A stretch of 64,000 bases of DNA from Haladaptatus halobius. GTDB lineage: Archaea > Halobacteriota > Halobacteria > Halobacteriales > Haladaptataceae. Positions 9,320-17,338 of this stretch are shown piece after piece; the stretch's first letter is position 1, and each line of letters starts with the position of its first letter. The notes under the pieces were generated by a model. It saw nothing but the letters and a program-made list of their open reading frames with translations, was not told the origin of the DNA and searched no databases. The stretch lies in the NCBI RefSeq assembly GCF_020618475.1, contig NZ_CP085336.1:310001-374000 (forward strand). The letters are read 5' to 3'. The position numbers and the translations under genes are program-made.

Positions 9320-9502
9320 CTACTCACCGGCAACCGTGTCTGTGGTCGGACTATCGTCCGTGTTCTTGCTCGTCACCTCACCGGGAAGTTCGATATCAGC
9401 TTTCAGGACGAGCCGCGTCTCTTTGTAACTCAAGCCGTCCTTGGATCGTTGGCGCTTGATCTTCCCGAGACGGCCATTCGAAAGTTTGTGCATCGCGTTC
9501 AT
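9320..9502 (-). CDS. Small basic hypothetical protein
   Basis: A 60-residue frame starting at ATG 9502, or at ATG 9493 three codons in. It has a basic N-terminal half (MHKLSNGRLGKIKRQRSKDG, KETRLVLKAD) and a Ser/Thr/Asp-rich tail. No family is recognised. The contrast between a basic head and an acidic tail is compatible with a nucleic-acid-binding peptide, but this is speculation. The surrounding region 9030-9914 contains no other convincing gene. Confidence 0.35.
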   Translation of the reverse strand: MNAMHKLSNGRLGKIKRQRSKDGLSYKETRLVLKADIELPGEVTSKNTDDSPTTDTVAGE

Positions 9503-9914
9503 CGTCTGTTTTGATTTATACTCTGAAACTGACTATTCTGCGATTTTCAGTGATTTTTGTGTTTCCGTGGATACGCTCTCGTCACACCTGCTTGTTCGCT
9601 CTTCGTACCTACCCCTTTCTTTGGACGATCTTTGAGGTACGAAAGGCGATATCACGGCCTTAAAATTGCATATAACAATGGAGGACTGATCTCCGCGTGT
9701 AAAATCGTGTTTGCAACTACTTTCGATCCCTGGAAAAGGTAAATGCACCGAGTTCAGCCCCTTTCCTGCTAAAGACGGCATTTGACGCCAATTGGCTGTC
9801 TCCTATTGACAATGCTGTATGTGCTCGGGTTTATTATCGTTCCGTTCCACACGCGAAAAATCATCAAGGACGCACGAGCGGAACTCGAACGCAATGGTGC
9901 AGGGTGGTAAAGGC

Positions 9915-10373
9915 ATGCCACGACGGAAGGATGCGGACGAAGTATTCTGCGGTTCGTGTGGTAACGCCATCAAACAGGAAGCCGAGCTCTGTCCCGAGTG
10001 CGGGACGCGGAACGAGCAATCGACCGCTGGCAGACGCCCACCATCGGGGCGGGCACGGGATGATCCCTTCGAGGATCTTGCCCAGTCAACCGGCGATGAT
10101 GACCTCGTTGCGCAACTGGCCCCCTACGTTGCGTGGGTCAGTGGCGTGTTTCTCATCCTCGGTGGGATTGGCACACTCACCGGGGGTGGCAACATTGTTC
10201 GCGCCCTCGTGGGCGGGAGTATCATCCTCGCCACGGGGGCCTTCGTACTGCCGATCGTGCGCGACCGTTTCGGCCCGCAACTACGGGACAAAGGGATGCC
10301 GATGTCGCGCCGAGCCGTCACCACCATCGTCCTAGTGGCGTTCTTCATCGGTGTGTCCATCGCCCCGGTGTGA
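9915..10373 (+). CDS. Zinc-ribbon membrane protein
   Basis: A 152-residue protein. The N-terminus holds a double zinc knuckle (FCGSCG at 11-16 and LCPECG at 25-30), followed by a flexible Arg/Pro/Asp linker and three hydrophobic segments (starting near APYVAWVSGVFLILGGIG, then LVGGSIILATGAFVLPIV and TTIVLVAFFIGVSIA). Such zinc-ribbon membrane proteins are common in haloarchaea, with unknown function. The frame is open from 9819, but ATG 9915 sits 9 bases after GGTGG and directly before the zinc ribbon, so I choose it. Confidence 0.75.
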   Translation: MPRRKDADEVFCGSCGNAIKQEAELCPECGTRNEQSTAGRRPPSGRARDDPFEDLAQSTGDDDLVAQLAPYVAWVSGVFLILGGIGTLTGGGNIVRALVGGSIILATGAFVLPIVRDRFGPQLRDKGMPMSRRAVTTIVLVAFFIGVSIAPV

Positions 10374-10554
10374 ACCCAAGTCACCGTCCTTCGACCACCT
10401 CGCGTTGCCCGTCGTCCACTGAGGAACCTTTCACTGGAAACCGCCCTCGCTATAACCCGAACGACAAGGACTTATCTCCGATTCATTGCAATATTTGAGC
10501 TGAGTATTGATTAGTGTATTTTGCCGAATTGGGTATCGAGATTACAAGCAGATT

Positions 10555-10821
10555 TCATTCCTTATCGTCTGGAATCCACCAGATAACCACACGCGGACTC
10601 AACTTCCCCCGCTCGACCTCTCTGTTTTCGTGCAACTCCTCAAGCCGTCGATGCGCGGACGGTCGCTCAATCTCAAGCGTATCCGCCACCCACCGAGCGG
10701 TCACCGCCGGAAACTCTGACTCGCGCATCGCCGCAAGAATATTGTCGTCAGCTGTGTCTACTAACTTCGACAGCTGTGCATTTCCGTCAGTGTCAGTGAC
10801 TACCCGAGTGACATCGTACAA
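10555..10821 (-). CDS. Winged-helix regulator, antitoxin-like
   Basis: An 88-residue protein. FPAVTARWVADTLEIERPSA forms helix 2 and the start of the recognition helix; HRRLEELHENREVERGKL completes the wing; the tail ends RVVIWWIP. The same plan and the same RVV(I)WW tail occur in the antitoxin at 12530-12883, so the two are paralogues. Here no PIN toxin follows. Instead the gene lies 19 bases downstream of the release-factor paralogue at 10841-11917 on the same strand, suggesting co-transcription. A plausible role is a repressor, or repressor plus partner, for that unit. A degenerate third copy lies at about 24100-24256. Confidence 0.7.
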   Translation of the reverse strand: MYDVTRVVTDTDGNAQLSKLVDTADDNILAAMRESEFPAVTARWVADTLEIERPSAHRRLEELHENREVERGKLSPRVVIWWIPDDKE

Positions 10822-10840
10822 TTAGAAACTGAAAGCGATC

Positions 10841-11917
10841 TTATTTCACTGGAAACCGAAGTAGTGCCCCAACACCACTGAAGGCATTCACGAACTGTGA
10901 TCCGCGTTCAGTATCACTCAAAATCACATACCCGTCACCACCTTGCTGTTCAATAGCTGTTTCCAACTCTTGTTGTTGGTCTCGCGGCACTGTTGATGCA
11001 ATGAGCACCGACTCGACCGCTCCGAACTTGGTCGCTTGCTCTACCTCCTCAATACCATACGCAACAGGCTCTCCGTCTCGAAGCCGCGAGTAGAATTCAT
11101 CGAGCTGCTCGCGTCCTTCTCGTTGTTCGGCATCTAGCAGTTGTTCATCCGCTTTCTTGACAAGCTGGTCTAACCCTTGCATGGTCGCATACTCGACCGA
11201 GTACGTTCCGAGCAGCCGATTGCGCAACCGATGATCGAGGTAGCCGTCGGCGACGAACCGCTTTGCAGTCCCAAGCGTGCCACCAACGACAAGGCCGGTG
11301 ACCGTTCCTTCGTCACCAGTGAATGCATCGGTAGCGATATCACCGACCTGTTGGAAAAACTCGTGGACTTGTCGTTCGCGATCGCGCTCGAACCGCTGGG
11401 CCGACTGCCCACCAGCTCTAGACTTTCCCATCACTTGGCTTTCGAATGTTCGAATCGGGATGATACGCTCTCCAACAAGTCGTCCAATGGCAGCACCACC
11501 GCGTTCGATGACGATGAGTCCAAAGGTCTCATTCGGCGTTACTGCTTCATTCAGTGGAGAGAGATCGAAGTGATCGTCACATCGGTACGTAGACTCAGCA
11601 ACTGGAGTAGGCAAGTCGTCGAAGGCAGCCGAGATTAACTCACCTCCAACGACACCCGCATAGACCACGAGTCCATTCTCCGGTGTGCTTTCGTATCGAC
11701 GAAGAATCCGCTGGACGCGCTTGAGCGCTTGCTGGACGTGGTCTCGTGTCTGATCAGATTTGATATTCTCGGCACTAGCGTATTCCTGGGCGATTCGCTC
11801 TCGGATCGAGCCCAACGACTTGCCGTTGGGAACGGTAACGGTGACGAGTTCAGTGCCATCCCCTGTGAGCGCTTTGAGCTGCTCGATCTGTTCGCGAAGG
11901 TCGTATGTTTGCGACAT
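10841..11917 (-). CDS. Archaeal release factor 1 (aRF1/eRF1-family) paralogue
   Basis: A 358-residue protein with the aRF1/eRF1 domain order. Domain 1 holds the stop-codon-reading NIKS at 51-54 and the YxCxxxF element YRCDDHF at 111-117. Domain 2 carries the peptidyl-tRNA hydrolysis motif GGQ at 169-171. Domain 3 ends in QFVNAFSGVGALLRF. Genuine haloarchaeal aRF1 is about 415 residues and has a Cys-rich zinc minidomain in domain 3; that part is missing here and the C-terminal region has no cysteines. Decoding and catalytic motifs are kept, so it should still act on ribosomes, as an alternative terminator or rescue factor. It could also be annotated as a Vms1/Ankzf1-type peptidyl-tRNA hydrolase. 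It sits between a PIN toxin module and an antitoxin-like regulator. Confidence 0.85.
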   Translation of the reverse strand: MSQTYDLREQIEQLKALTGDGTELVTVTVPNGKSLGSIRERIAQEYASAENIKSDQTRDHVQQALKRVQRILRRYESTPENGLVVYAGVVGGELISAAFDDLPTPVAESTYRCDDHFDLSPLNEAVTPNETFGLIVIERGGAAIGRLVGERIIPIRTFESQVMGKSRAGGQSAQRFERDRERQVHEFFQQVGDIATDAFTGDEGTVTGLVVGGTLGTAKRFVADGYLDHRLRNRLLGTYSVEYATMQGLDQLVKKADEQLLDAEQREGREQLDEFYSRLRDGEPVAYGIEEVEQATKFGAVESVLIASTVPRDQQQELETAIEQQGGDGYVILSDTERGSQFVNAFSGVGALLRFPVK

Positions 11918-12098
11918 TGTAGACTGGTGGCTTGTGAGTAGTTGATTGGCAATTCCGTGAGGTCGACCTAACGACCCCTGCCACCAGCTATGAAAATAGA
12001 GCGATGCCGCTCATCGACTGCACGGTCGTATTGATGCACGGATGTGAGCGGTGCATATCACAACACAGGGACTGCTCAGCTAAAAGAATTCTGGAGAG

Positions 12099-12533
12099 TT
12101 ACGATTCTGTATCGACTGGCACCCGCTCGAACCCCATCGTCGAAAAGTCACTGTCGAAGGCGAACATATGCTCTATCTCGTGTTCTCGGGCAAGCACTGC
12201 ACTCGTGTGATCGACAAACGAAATCTGCTGATCGTCAAAACGTTCGAACTCCTCACACGCCGCGTCGAACGTCTGCTTGCCCACCGGCAGGATATTGAAC
12301 GTCTTCGACTGTCGAACTGTCGAAAGCGCCTCAACAGCCGCTGTATACCCAATCTGGTACAACATTAACGTCGCAAACTCCGAAAGCACATACCGACTGG
12401 TGAATACCGGCCCATACTCGCCTTCTTCCATTCCATCGAACACAGCATTCGCCTGTTCGTGATTCACATCATCCTCGTCAAAGGTAGCGTACAACCCTCC
12501 TGTATCGACGAATAGTGGCAGTGGGCGACTCAT
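12099..12533 (-). CDS. VapC-type PIN ribonuclease toxin
   Basis: A 144-residue PIN-domain protein. LFVDTGGLYATFDEDDVNHE gives the first catalytic Asp (residue 9), SRYVLSEFATLML supplies the conserved Glu, and ISFVDHTSAVLAREHEIEH plus FAFDSDFSTMGF supply the C-terminal acids. The complete acidic tetrad suggests an active Mg-dependent RNase. Its start codon overlaps the stop of the winged-helix gene 12530-12883 by 4 bases. VapC toxins inhibit translation by RNA cleavage, and the gene upstream should neutralise it. Confidence 0.87.
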   Translation of the reverse strand: MSRPLPLFVDTGGLYATFDEDDVNHEQANAVFDGMEEGEYGPVFTSRYVLSEFATLMLYQIGYTAAVEALSTVRQSKTFNILPVGKQTFDAACEEFERFDDQQISFVDHTSAVLAREHEIEHMFAFDSDFSTMGFERVPVDTES

Positions 12534-12883
12534 CTCGAACGGTTTCCATAGAGGATGTCATCCACGTGCTCGGACGCATCAGTGGACTCTCCAGAGCTGT
12601 AGGTCGTCCGCGTAAAAATCGGATCATTTGGATCAACCTCATTCACCGAATCCTCATCGACTAGCCACCAGACGACTCGTCCAGCAGTCTGACGACTCTT
12701 CACTCGGCCTTGGTCCTCGAGTTGCCCAAGTTTCCGTCGAGCGGTCTCGCGGGAACACTCGAGGGCATCAGCGACATCACCAGAGGTCACTACTGGTCCC
12801 TCTACTTCCTCGAAGATAGCGAGTACGTCGGCGAGTGTCACCGTCTCGACGTACCGCCCTGAATCACTGCGGTCTTTGGACAT
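12530..12883 (-). CDS. Winged-helix antitoxin of the VapC module
   Basis: A 117-residue protein with a winged-helix domain in the first 75 residues (DVLAIFEEVEGPVVTSGDVA, SRETARRKLGQLEDQGRVKS, TAGRVVWWLVDED). An acidic, probably unfolded C-terminal tail follows, of the sort used by antitoxins to plug a toxin active site. Unlike bacterial VapB (AbrB or RHH folds), this is the haloarchaeal HTH type. It is coupled to the toxin by a 4-base overlap. Two operator-like repeats lie just upstream of its start, consistent with autoregulation. Confidence 0.78.
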   Translation of the reverse strand: MSKDRSDSGRYVETVTLADVLAIFEEVEGPVVTSGDVADALECSRETARRKLGQLEDQGRVKSRQTAGRVVWWLVDEDSVNEVDPNDPIFTRTTYSSGESTDASEHVDDILYGNRSR

Positions 12884-12967
12884 ACGCCACAGTACACACT
12901 ACCGAAGTATAGTCCTGTTGGTGTATGCCATGTGGTGAATACCAACCTTTATGGCCATGTGGCGTAT
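12882..12967. promoter_or_regulatory. Operator-like repeats upstream of the HTH antitoxin
   Basis: Two near-identical direct repeats, GCCATGTGGTGAATAC and GCCATGTGGCGTATAC, start near 12928 and 12954. Each is centred on the partial palindrome CCATGTGG. In addition ATACGCCACA (12882-12891), which overlaps the antitoxin start codon, is an exact inverted copy of TGTGGCGTAT (12958-12967). The arrangement suits cooperative binding of the dimeric antitoxin to its own promoter. It also lies upstream of the SWIM gene on the other strand, which could share the control. Confidence 0.5.
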
Positions 12968-13064
12968 ACAATATGGTGGGAAGAACGGTGCCCTCGGGCG
13001 TGTGGAAACGCGCCGGGTGCGCCAACACCCGGCACTGGTCTTCCTGAATGAGATCCAGAAGACC

Positions 13065-13454
13065 ATGAGTACGAAACCGACTACGGAACTTGAAGTTGAC
13101 GAGCCGGCACAGAAACGCGCACAGGCCGAACAGTTCTCCTACGAGGTCCAAGCCCCCGGCATGGTCGAAGTGGCCAACGAGAGTCACGACACCCCCGCTG
13201 ACCACCAATACGTCGTCACGCTGGACGACGTGAGCGGCGACGTGATGGCGTGTACCTGCCCGCACCACGTCCACCGACACGCCTTCTACAAGCACATGGT
13301 AGCCACCCAAAACGCCGCTGCCGACGACCATCTCGACGCCTTCCTATTGGACGAGGAGGACACCGACGACGATGGGCCGCGTGTGATCGGTCCACATATC
13401 GGCTTCGATAAGTATAGGAACGCAGATCATCGCTACTGGCGGTGTGAGGAGTGA
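13065..13454 (+). CDS. SWIM-type zinc-finger protein
   Basis: A 129-residue protein. Residues 22-60 form the beta strands that precede a SWIM finger, then ACTCPHHVHRHAFYKHMVA (62-80) supplies the zinc site. The consensus is CxC...CxH; here Cys63 and Cys65 are present and KH ends the motif, but the expected third Cys is Tyr75 and the loop is His-rich, so zinc may be held partly by His. The tail is acidic. ATG 13065 is chosen because the upstream extension is arginine-rich and absent from the paralogue at 20162. It is followed by a SprT-like protease gene 83 bases downstream; the same pair recurs at 20162-21145. SWIM domains bind DNA or proteins. Confidence 0.78.
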   Translation: MSTKPTTELEVDEPAQKRAQAEQFSYEVQAPGMVEVANESHDTPADHQYVVTLDDVSGDVMACTCPHHVHRHAFYKHMVATQNAAADDHLDAFLLDEEDTDDDGPRVIGPHIGFDKYRNADHRYWRCEE

Positions 13455-13537
13455 GGACGGGAATCCACCGACAAACGCGCGCTCGGTGGCGAATTCGGCG
13501 ACTGCTGCTAATCACCGTTCACACCTCCTTTCAATTT

Positions 13538-14116
13538 ATGTCACGCCAATTGACTTTCTCCGACGTTGCCGCCCAGCGAACGCTCTCGGAAATGACCGTG
13601 ACGACTGCCGTCGGCGACGACACCGCCCCGACGACGCGGGCAGGGCTGCTCGACCGTGCCCGCCAGCACGCCGCAACGGTTGCGGCCGACCACTTCCCTG
13701 CGTTGCCCGTCGAACGCATCGACTGGGAAATTTCGGAACGCACGCAACGAACAGCAGGAGTGACGACATACGACCCACAGACGGACGAGATTACAATCTC
13801 GCTCACGTGGGACGCCTACGACTCACAGGGCTGGGAGCAATTCAGCGAGACCGTTCGCCACGAGTTGATCCACGCATGGCAGTACCACGAGCCCGGCGAG
13901 GCGGATCACGGGCGAACGTTCGTCCGCTGGACCGACGTTCTCGACACCTCGCAGCACTGTGAGCGATTCACCGCGCCGAAGTGGTGGCTTGTTTGCGAGG
14001 ACTGCGGCGGTCGCACTGCTCGGTATCGACGCTCGAAGACCGTCCGCAATCCCGAGCAGTATAGGTGTAGCAAGTGTGGTGGGTCGATCCGCGTCAAGGA
14101 GGGCGGTGGTCACTGA
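13538..14116 (+). CDS. SprT-like zinc metalloprotease
   Basis: A 192-residue member of the SprT/Spartan-like family. The zincin motif HELIH is at 108-112, within RHELIHAWQYHE, with His124 of EADHGRTF a candidate third ligand. The C-terminus carries a zinc ribbon (Cys153/156 in VCEDCGG and Cys177/180 in RCSKCGG). Spartan proteases degrade proteins crosslinked to DNA; that role is likely but not proven for the archaeal family. ATG 13538 starts SRQLTFSDVAAQRTL, matching the paralogue's ARQVTFSEITAHRTL, so the start is well supported. It is the only intact member among four copies in the window and is paired with the SWIM gene upstream. Confidence 0.88.
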   Translation: MSRQLTFSDVAAQRTLSEMTVTTAVGDDTAPTTRAGLLDRARQHAATVAADHFPALPVERIDWEISERTQRTAGVTTYDPQTDEITISLTWDAYDSQGWEQFSETVRHELIHAWQYHEPGEADHGRTFVRWTDVLDTSQHCERFTAPKWWLVCEDCGGRTARYRRSKTVRNPEQYRCSKCGGSIRVKEGGGH

Positions 14117-14238
14117 TCGACTCTCGTTTAAGTAGTTCTCGCGACAAGGATTAGATACGAGAAAGATTTTCACGTGATACCGTTGGCTTGCAGAGTAGCG
14201 CGTCGATCTTTGAGGTTTAAGTTTGATTCGCCAATGTT

Positions 14239-14251
14239 AGTATGTCATACT
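14239..14251. repeat. Short perfect palindrome AGTATG-T-CATACT
   Basis: A 6-bp inverted repeat around one base, 120 bases after the SprT gene. Similar TTAGTATA/TATACTAA elements occur near 22794-22806, 23784-23800 and 40013-40028. It may be an operator or an insertion target. The flanking gap 14117-14477 contains no convincing gene. Confidence 0.3.
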
Positions 14252-14477
14252 ATCTTTTGTTTCTCGTACTGAATTTTCTCTTCTTGTCTGTCGTGTGATT
14301 ACGAACAGTCGTGACAGGCATGGTTAGGATGATCACCCGGGACTGTCTTCGGACATGGGAGTACGAAACGGTCGGGACGCTTAAGACGCTCCGACTCGGG
14401 TAGTAAAGTGAAGAGCTCAACGACAATGATGAGAGCGGAACCAACTGTTATATTGTTTTCTTACTATATCTAACTTA

Positions 14478-14705
14478 ATGATACTGCTTCAGCTTGTTGA
14501 TGGTTTTGAGCTCCTATTTATAGTCTTGATGCTAGTCGTGTATGCCGCCATCCTTTTCGGAGTCCTCGGTGGCCTCGGGTACCTCATTCTTCGAGTCCGG
14601 TCGGGCGGTAGTGTTGACGAACGCCTTGACCGCATGGAACGGAAGATTGGTCGGTTAGAAGCGCATGTTGAGCACCTCCAAGACGAGCGCGACGAGCAAC
14701 GATAG
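14478..14705 (+). CDS. Small single-pass membrane protein with coiled coil
   Basis: A 75-residue protein with one or two closely spaced membrane segments in residues 5-42 (LFIVLMLVVYAAILFGVLGG and following). A charged coiled-coil tail follows (VDERLDRMERKIGRLEAHVE). The topology suggests a small membrane anchor with a cytoplasmic oligomerisation helix. An AT-rich tract (TTACTATATC) about 10-20 bases upstream may be promoter. No family is recognised. Confidence 0.55.
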   Translation: MILLQLVDGFELLFIVLMLVVYAAILFGVLGGLGYLILRVRSGGSVDERLDRMERKIGRLEAHVEHLQDERDEQR

Positions 14706-14866
14706 TGTTCTCACTACGTTTTAAAGCCCCATTTCCGGCATAGAAACTGAATGTGTGATCCAACTACTGGCAACTCTCAAGGTATCCTCACCTCGATAGC
14801 ATCGGTTTCAGATTGCTACTTCTGGTCGTACATAAATCAATAATTGATCGCATCGTTTACTATGCC

Positions 14867-15205
14867 ATGAGCGAAACGATCGTCTCGACATCCGAGCACA
14901 CTCCCAACGACAAGTGGTGGATTCCAATTGGAATGCTTGCTGCCCTCGTCCCAATTATTGCTCTCATTGCAATTGCTCTGCCACCAGATGCCTACACGTC
15001 GTTGATCACCACTCCATTTGCCCTGCTTGGCGGTTTTTTGACGCTCCTCTCTCCGCTCATTATCTACTTCGATAAGCAATATGTTACTGCCGTTTCCGAC
15101 TGGAATCCATCTGGCTGGTATTACTGGATGATTATTCCCGTAATTGGATTCGTGCTTCCTTACCTGTATCTCTATGAGCGGCACAAGTACGTGGACACTC
15201 CGTAA
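14867..15205 (+). CDS. Small membrane protein of unknown function
   Basis: A 112-residue protein with three hydrophobic helices: WWIPIGMLAALVPIIALIAI, then LITTPFALLGGFLTLLSPLI, then YYWMIIPVIGFVLPYLYLYE. The C-terminus is short and charged. ATG 14867 gives a polar N-terminus before the first helix and is preferred over an earlier in-frame start at 14813. No family was recognised. It is convergent with the PQQ lipoprotein gene that follows. Confidence 0.6.
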   Translation: MSETIVSTSEHTPNDKWWIPIGMLAALVPIIALIAIALPPDAYTSLITTPFALLGGFLTLLSPLIIYFDKQYVTAVSDWNPSGWYYWMIIPVIGFVLPYLYLYERHKYVDTP

Positions 15206-15261
15206 TTCGATCTCTTCGATTACTGCTTGATAAAATCCAGCTACACAGTATCTCTGACAAA

Positions 15262-16524
15262 TCAGCTAAACCGATACAGTGTTTGACCTTTGATGATATA
15301 CACGCTATTTTCATCTGATGAGACGAAGTTGATGTAGCCTTTCTTCTGAAGCGAGAGCGTCGTCACAGACGTACCGGTACGCTGCTTTCGCAGCTGAATC
15401 CGATTTGTTGCGGGGTCAAATGATGGGACCGTGTTTCCGAGAATTGCCGGGAAAACCTGTTCTGAATTAACTTTCCACAGCTCTTTCCCAGTTTTCGCAT
15501 CCACGCTCCGAACCCCGCCATCAACAAAATAGACCACACTATTCGAAACGCCAAGCCAATAGACATCTTCTGTTGTCTTTGTCGTCCAAGCCAGGCGTTC
15601 TTGTTCAGGATCAATCGCATACACACCGGACGGAACTGTTGTCCCTGGAATCAGCGAATGCGTCGTACTGTAGAGAAGACCATTTGCTGCGACGAGTGTG
15701 AACTCAACCGAAGCCGGGACTGTGAACTGTTTTTGACGATCTCCTGAGACAATATCTACAACCTGGATTTCTGTCTCATCTCCCCGAGTAATGGGGATGT
15801 ACAGATTGTTTCCGACGATCGCAGTGGAGCGTATCGACTGCTGTCGTCCCGTCTGCTGATCACTGGCTGAAAACGACTGGCCATTTTCTGGGAGTTCCCA
15901 GAGAATATCACCTGTGTTCGCATCCATTGCGTGGATCAGAAAGGTATTGGGTGCTTGTTTCGTGGCAATTGCGACACCTGAATGGTGGAGGCGTATGAGT
16001 GCTCCAGCGACGATTTCGGTTCTCCATTCGAGTGTACCCTCTTGACGATCGATCGCGTAAACGAAGTTCTTGCGTTTTCCTTGGTGACGAAACTGTACAC
16101 TTGCATAAACGGTTGTCTTCGTTACTGTCGGGACTTCAATTTGAGTGTTGGTCGCTTGTTTTACAGATGGAGTGAATGTCCACTGTACCGCTCCGGTTGC
16201 TTGATTCAATGCGCATAAGGCTTCATCTGAATGTTTCTTGAAAACAGTGTAGAGGGCACCATCAATGGACACAACTGCTGAGGATGCAATTTGATTGATT
16301 TGCCATTGCTTACTGAGAACTGAAAATGCCGGTGTGTTACTTGTTGGTGAATGATTTGTGTTAGCAGCATCGTGGTAGGGGTGTGTCCAGTTAGCTCTGT
16401 CAAACTCAATTTTCTGTGGGGGACTTTTCGGTGCTGTTTGGGCACTACAACCGGCGAGAGTAGTACTAGCGGCAAGTAAAAGGCTATGTCGGAGGAATGA
16501 GCGACGAGAATGTTTAAAATCCAT
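15262..16524 (-). CDS. Secreted PQQ-like beta-propeller lipoprotein
   Basis: A 420-residue protein. The N-terminus has a Tat motif followed by a lipobox: RRSFLRHSLLLAASTTLAGC, with the probable lipidated Cys at 26. The mature part consists of repeated blades typical of PQQ-type propellers (AVQWTFTP, GTLEWRTEI, GDILWELPENG, ERLAWTTKT, GKELWKVNS). Such proteins fold as six- to eight-bladed propellers, related in fold to BamB, and are anchored outside the cell membrane. The role is unknown; the active-site residues of quinoprotein dehydrogenases are not evident, so a binding or assembly function is more likely than catalysis. ATG 16524 is chosen because it starts the signal peptide. An inverted repeat lies immediately upstream. 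Confidence 0.85.
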   Translation of the reverse strand: MDFKHSRRSFLRHSLLLAASTTLAGCSAQTAPKSPPQKIEFDRANWTHPYHDAANTNHSPTSNTPAFSVLSKQWQINQIASSAVVSIDGALYTVFKKHSDEALCALNQATGAVQWTFTPSVKQATNTQIEVPTVTKTTVYASVQFRHQGKRKNFVYAIDRQEGTLEWRTEIVAGALIRLHHSGVAIATKQAPNTFLIHAMDANTGDILWELPENGQSFSASDQQTGRQQSIRSTAIVGNNLYIPITRGDETEIQVVDIVSGDRQKQFTVPASVEFTLVAANGLLYSTTHSLIPGTTVPSGVYAIDPEQERLAWTTKTTEDVYWLGVSNSVVYFVDGGVRSVDAKTGKELWKVNSEQVFPAILGNTVPSFDPATNRIQLRKQRTGTSVTTLSLQKKGYINFVSSDENSVYIIKGQTLYRFS

Positions 16525-16542
16525 AGTATCTCTCTTCACTCG

Positions 16543-16575
16543 CATGCGAAAACGCTTTCTGCGATTTTTCGCATG
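16543..16575. promoter_or_regulatory. Inverted repeat upstream of the PQQ lipoprotein gene
   Basis: CATGCGAAAA (16543-16552) is repeated in inverse orientation as TTTTCGCATG (16566-16575), separated by 13 bases. It lies 19-51 bases before ATG 16524 on the minus strand, the correct place for an operator over the promoter. The following gap to 17338 (about 760 bases) shows no convincing gene; a 22-codon membrane-like frame at 16749 is too short to support. Confidence 0.5.
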
Positions 16576-17338
16576 ACACCTTTTGTGAGGAGATTGTTTA
16601 GAAAACCTGCTTCATAGTTCGTACACCCGAGCACGAACACTGACAAAAACGAAGCACCAGCCCACAAACACCTACTGAGGAGGTCGTCTGGTAGCGTGTC
16701 TGTATGCCCACACCTGCTTAGTGCAACTCCATAGCGAACAATTTCATATGGAATGGGGCTTCTTTGTCCTGTTTGTTGGTTTGTCGGTTCTTCAACTCAT
16801 AATATACTCGGACTAGCTGGCCAACGAAGACGAGTTGCGCATACGTTCGTCGATGTGTCATATCTTCTCGGTACCACGACTACATTAGTAAAACCGTTCT
16901 TGCTTCTCAATTGTAGATGGTGAGAGTGCGATCCACGTCTGAAGTGGGGACAAGCTCATCGCCACACATTATTAGTGAATAAACAGAGGTGGATGGGGTA
17001 TACGATGTCATCAACTAATTTTCCCTAGCTGCTGAATTCGGGAGCTATAGCCAACTAGACACTCCCGGCGGGTAAATATTAAATATCTGATAACACGCCA
17101 ATCCACAGCAGTTTATCACTACCCGTGAGGAACTGAGAATGCAGAATTCGAGTCTTCAAAAATTGATACTCAAAAAACAATTCGACAAAGACAAGGGGCC
17201 GTCGCCGTGACACAAACTGTACGAAGATGGCGACGACACAATACCCAAATATCGAGCGAAGGCAATGCCGCATAGCTGAAAATGTCGATGAAGGTCTGTT
17301 CGCATATCGTAGACGACAGCAAATCACTATTGAGTAAT

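Noticed and set aside
14250..14444. A 64-codon minus-strand frame rich in Ser
   Set aside because: Low-complexity composition, no motif, and placed over a palindrome and non-coding sequence.
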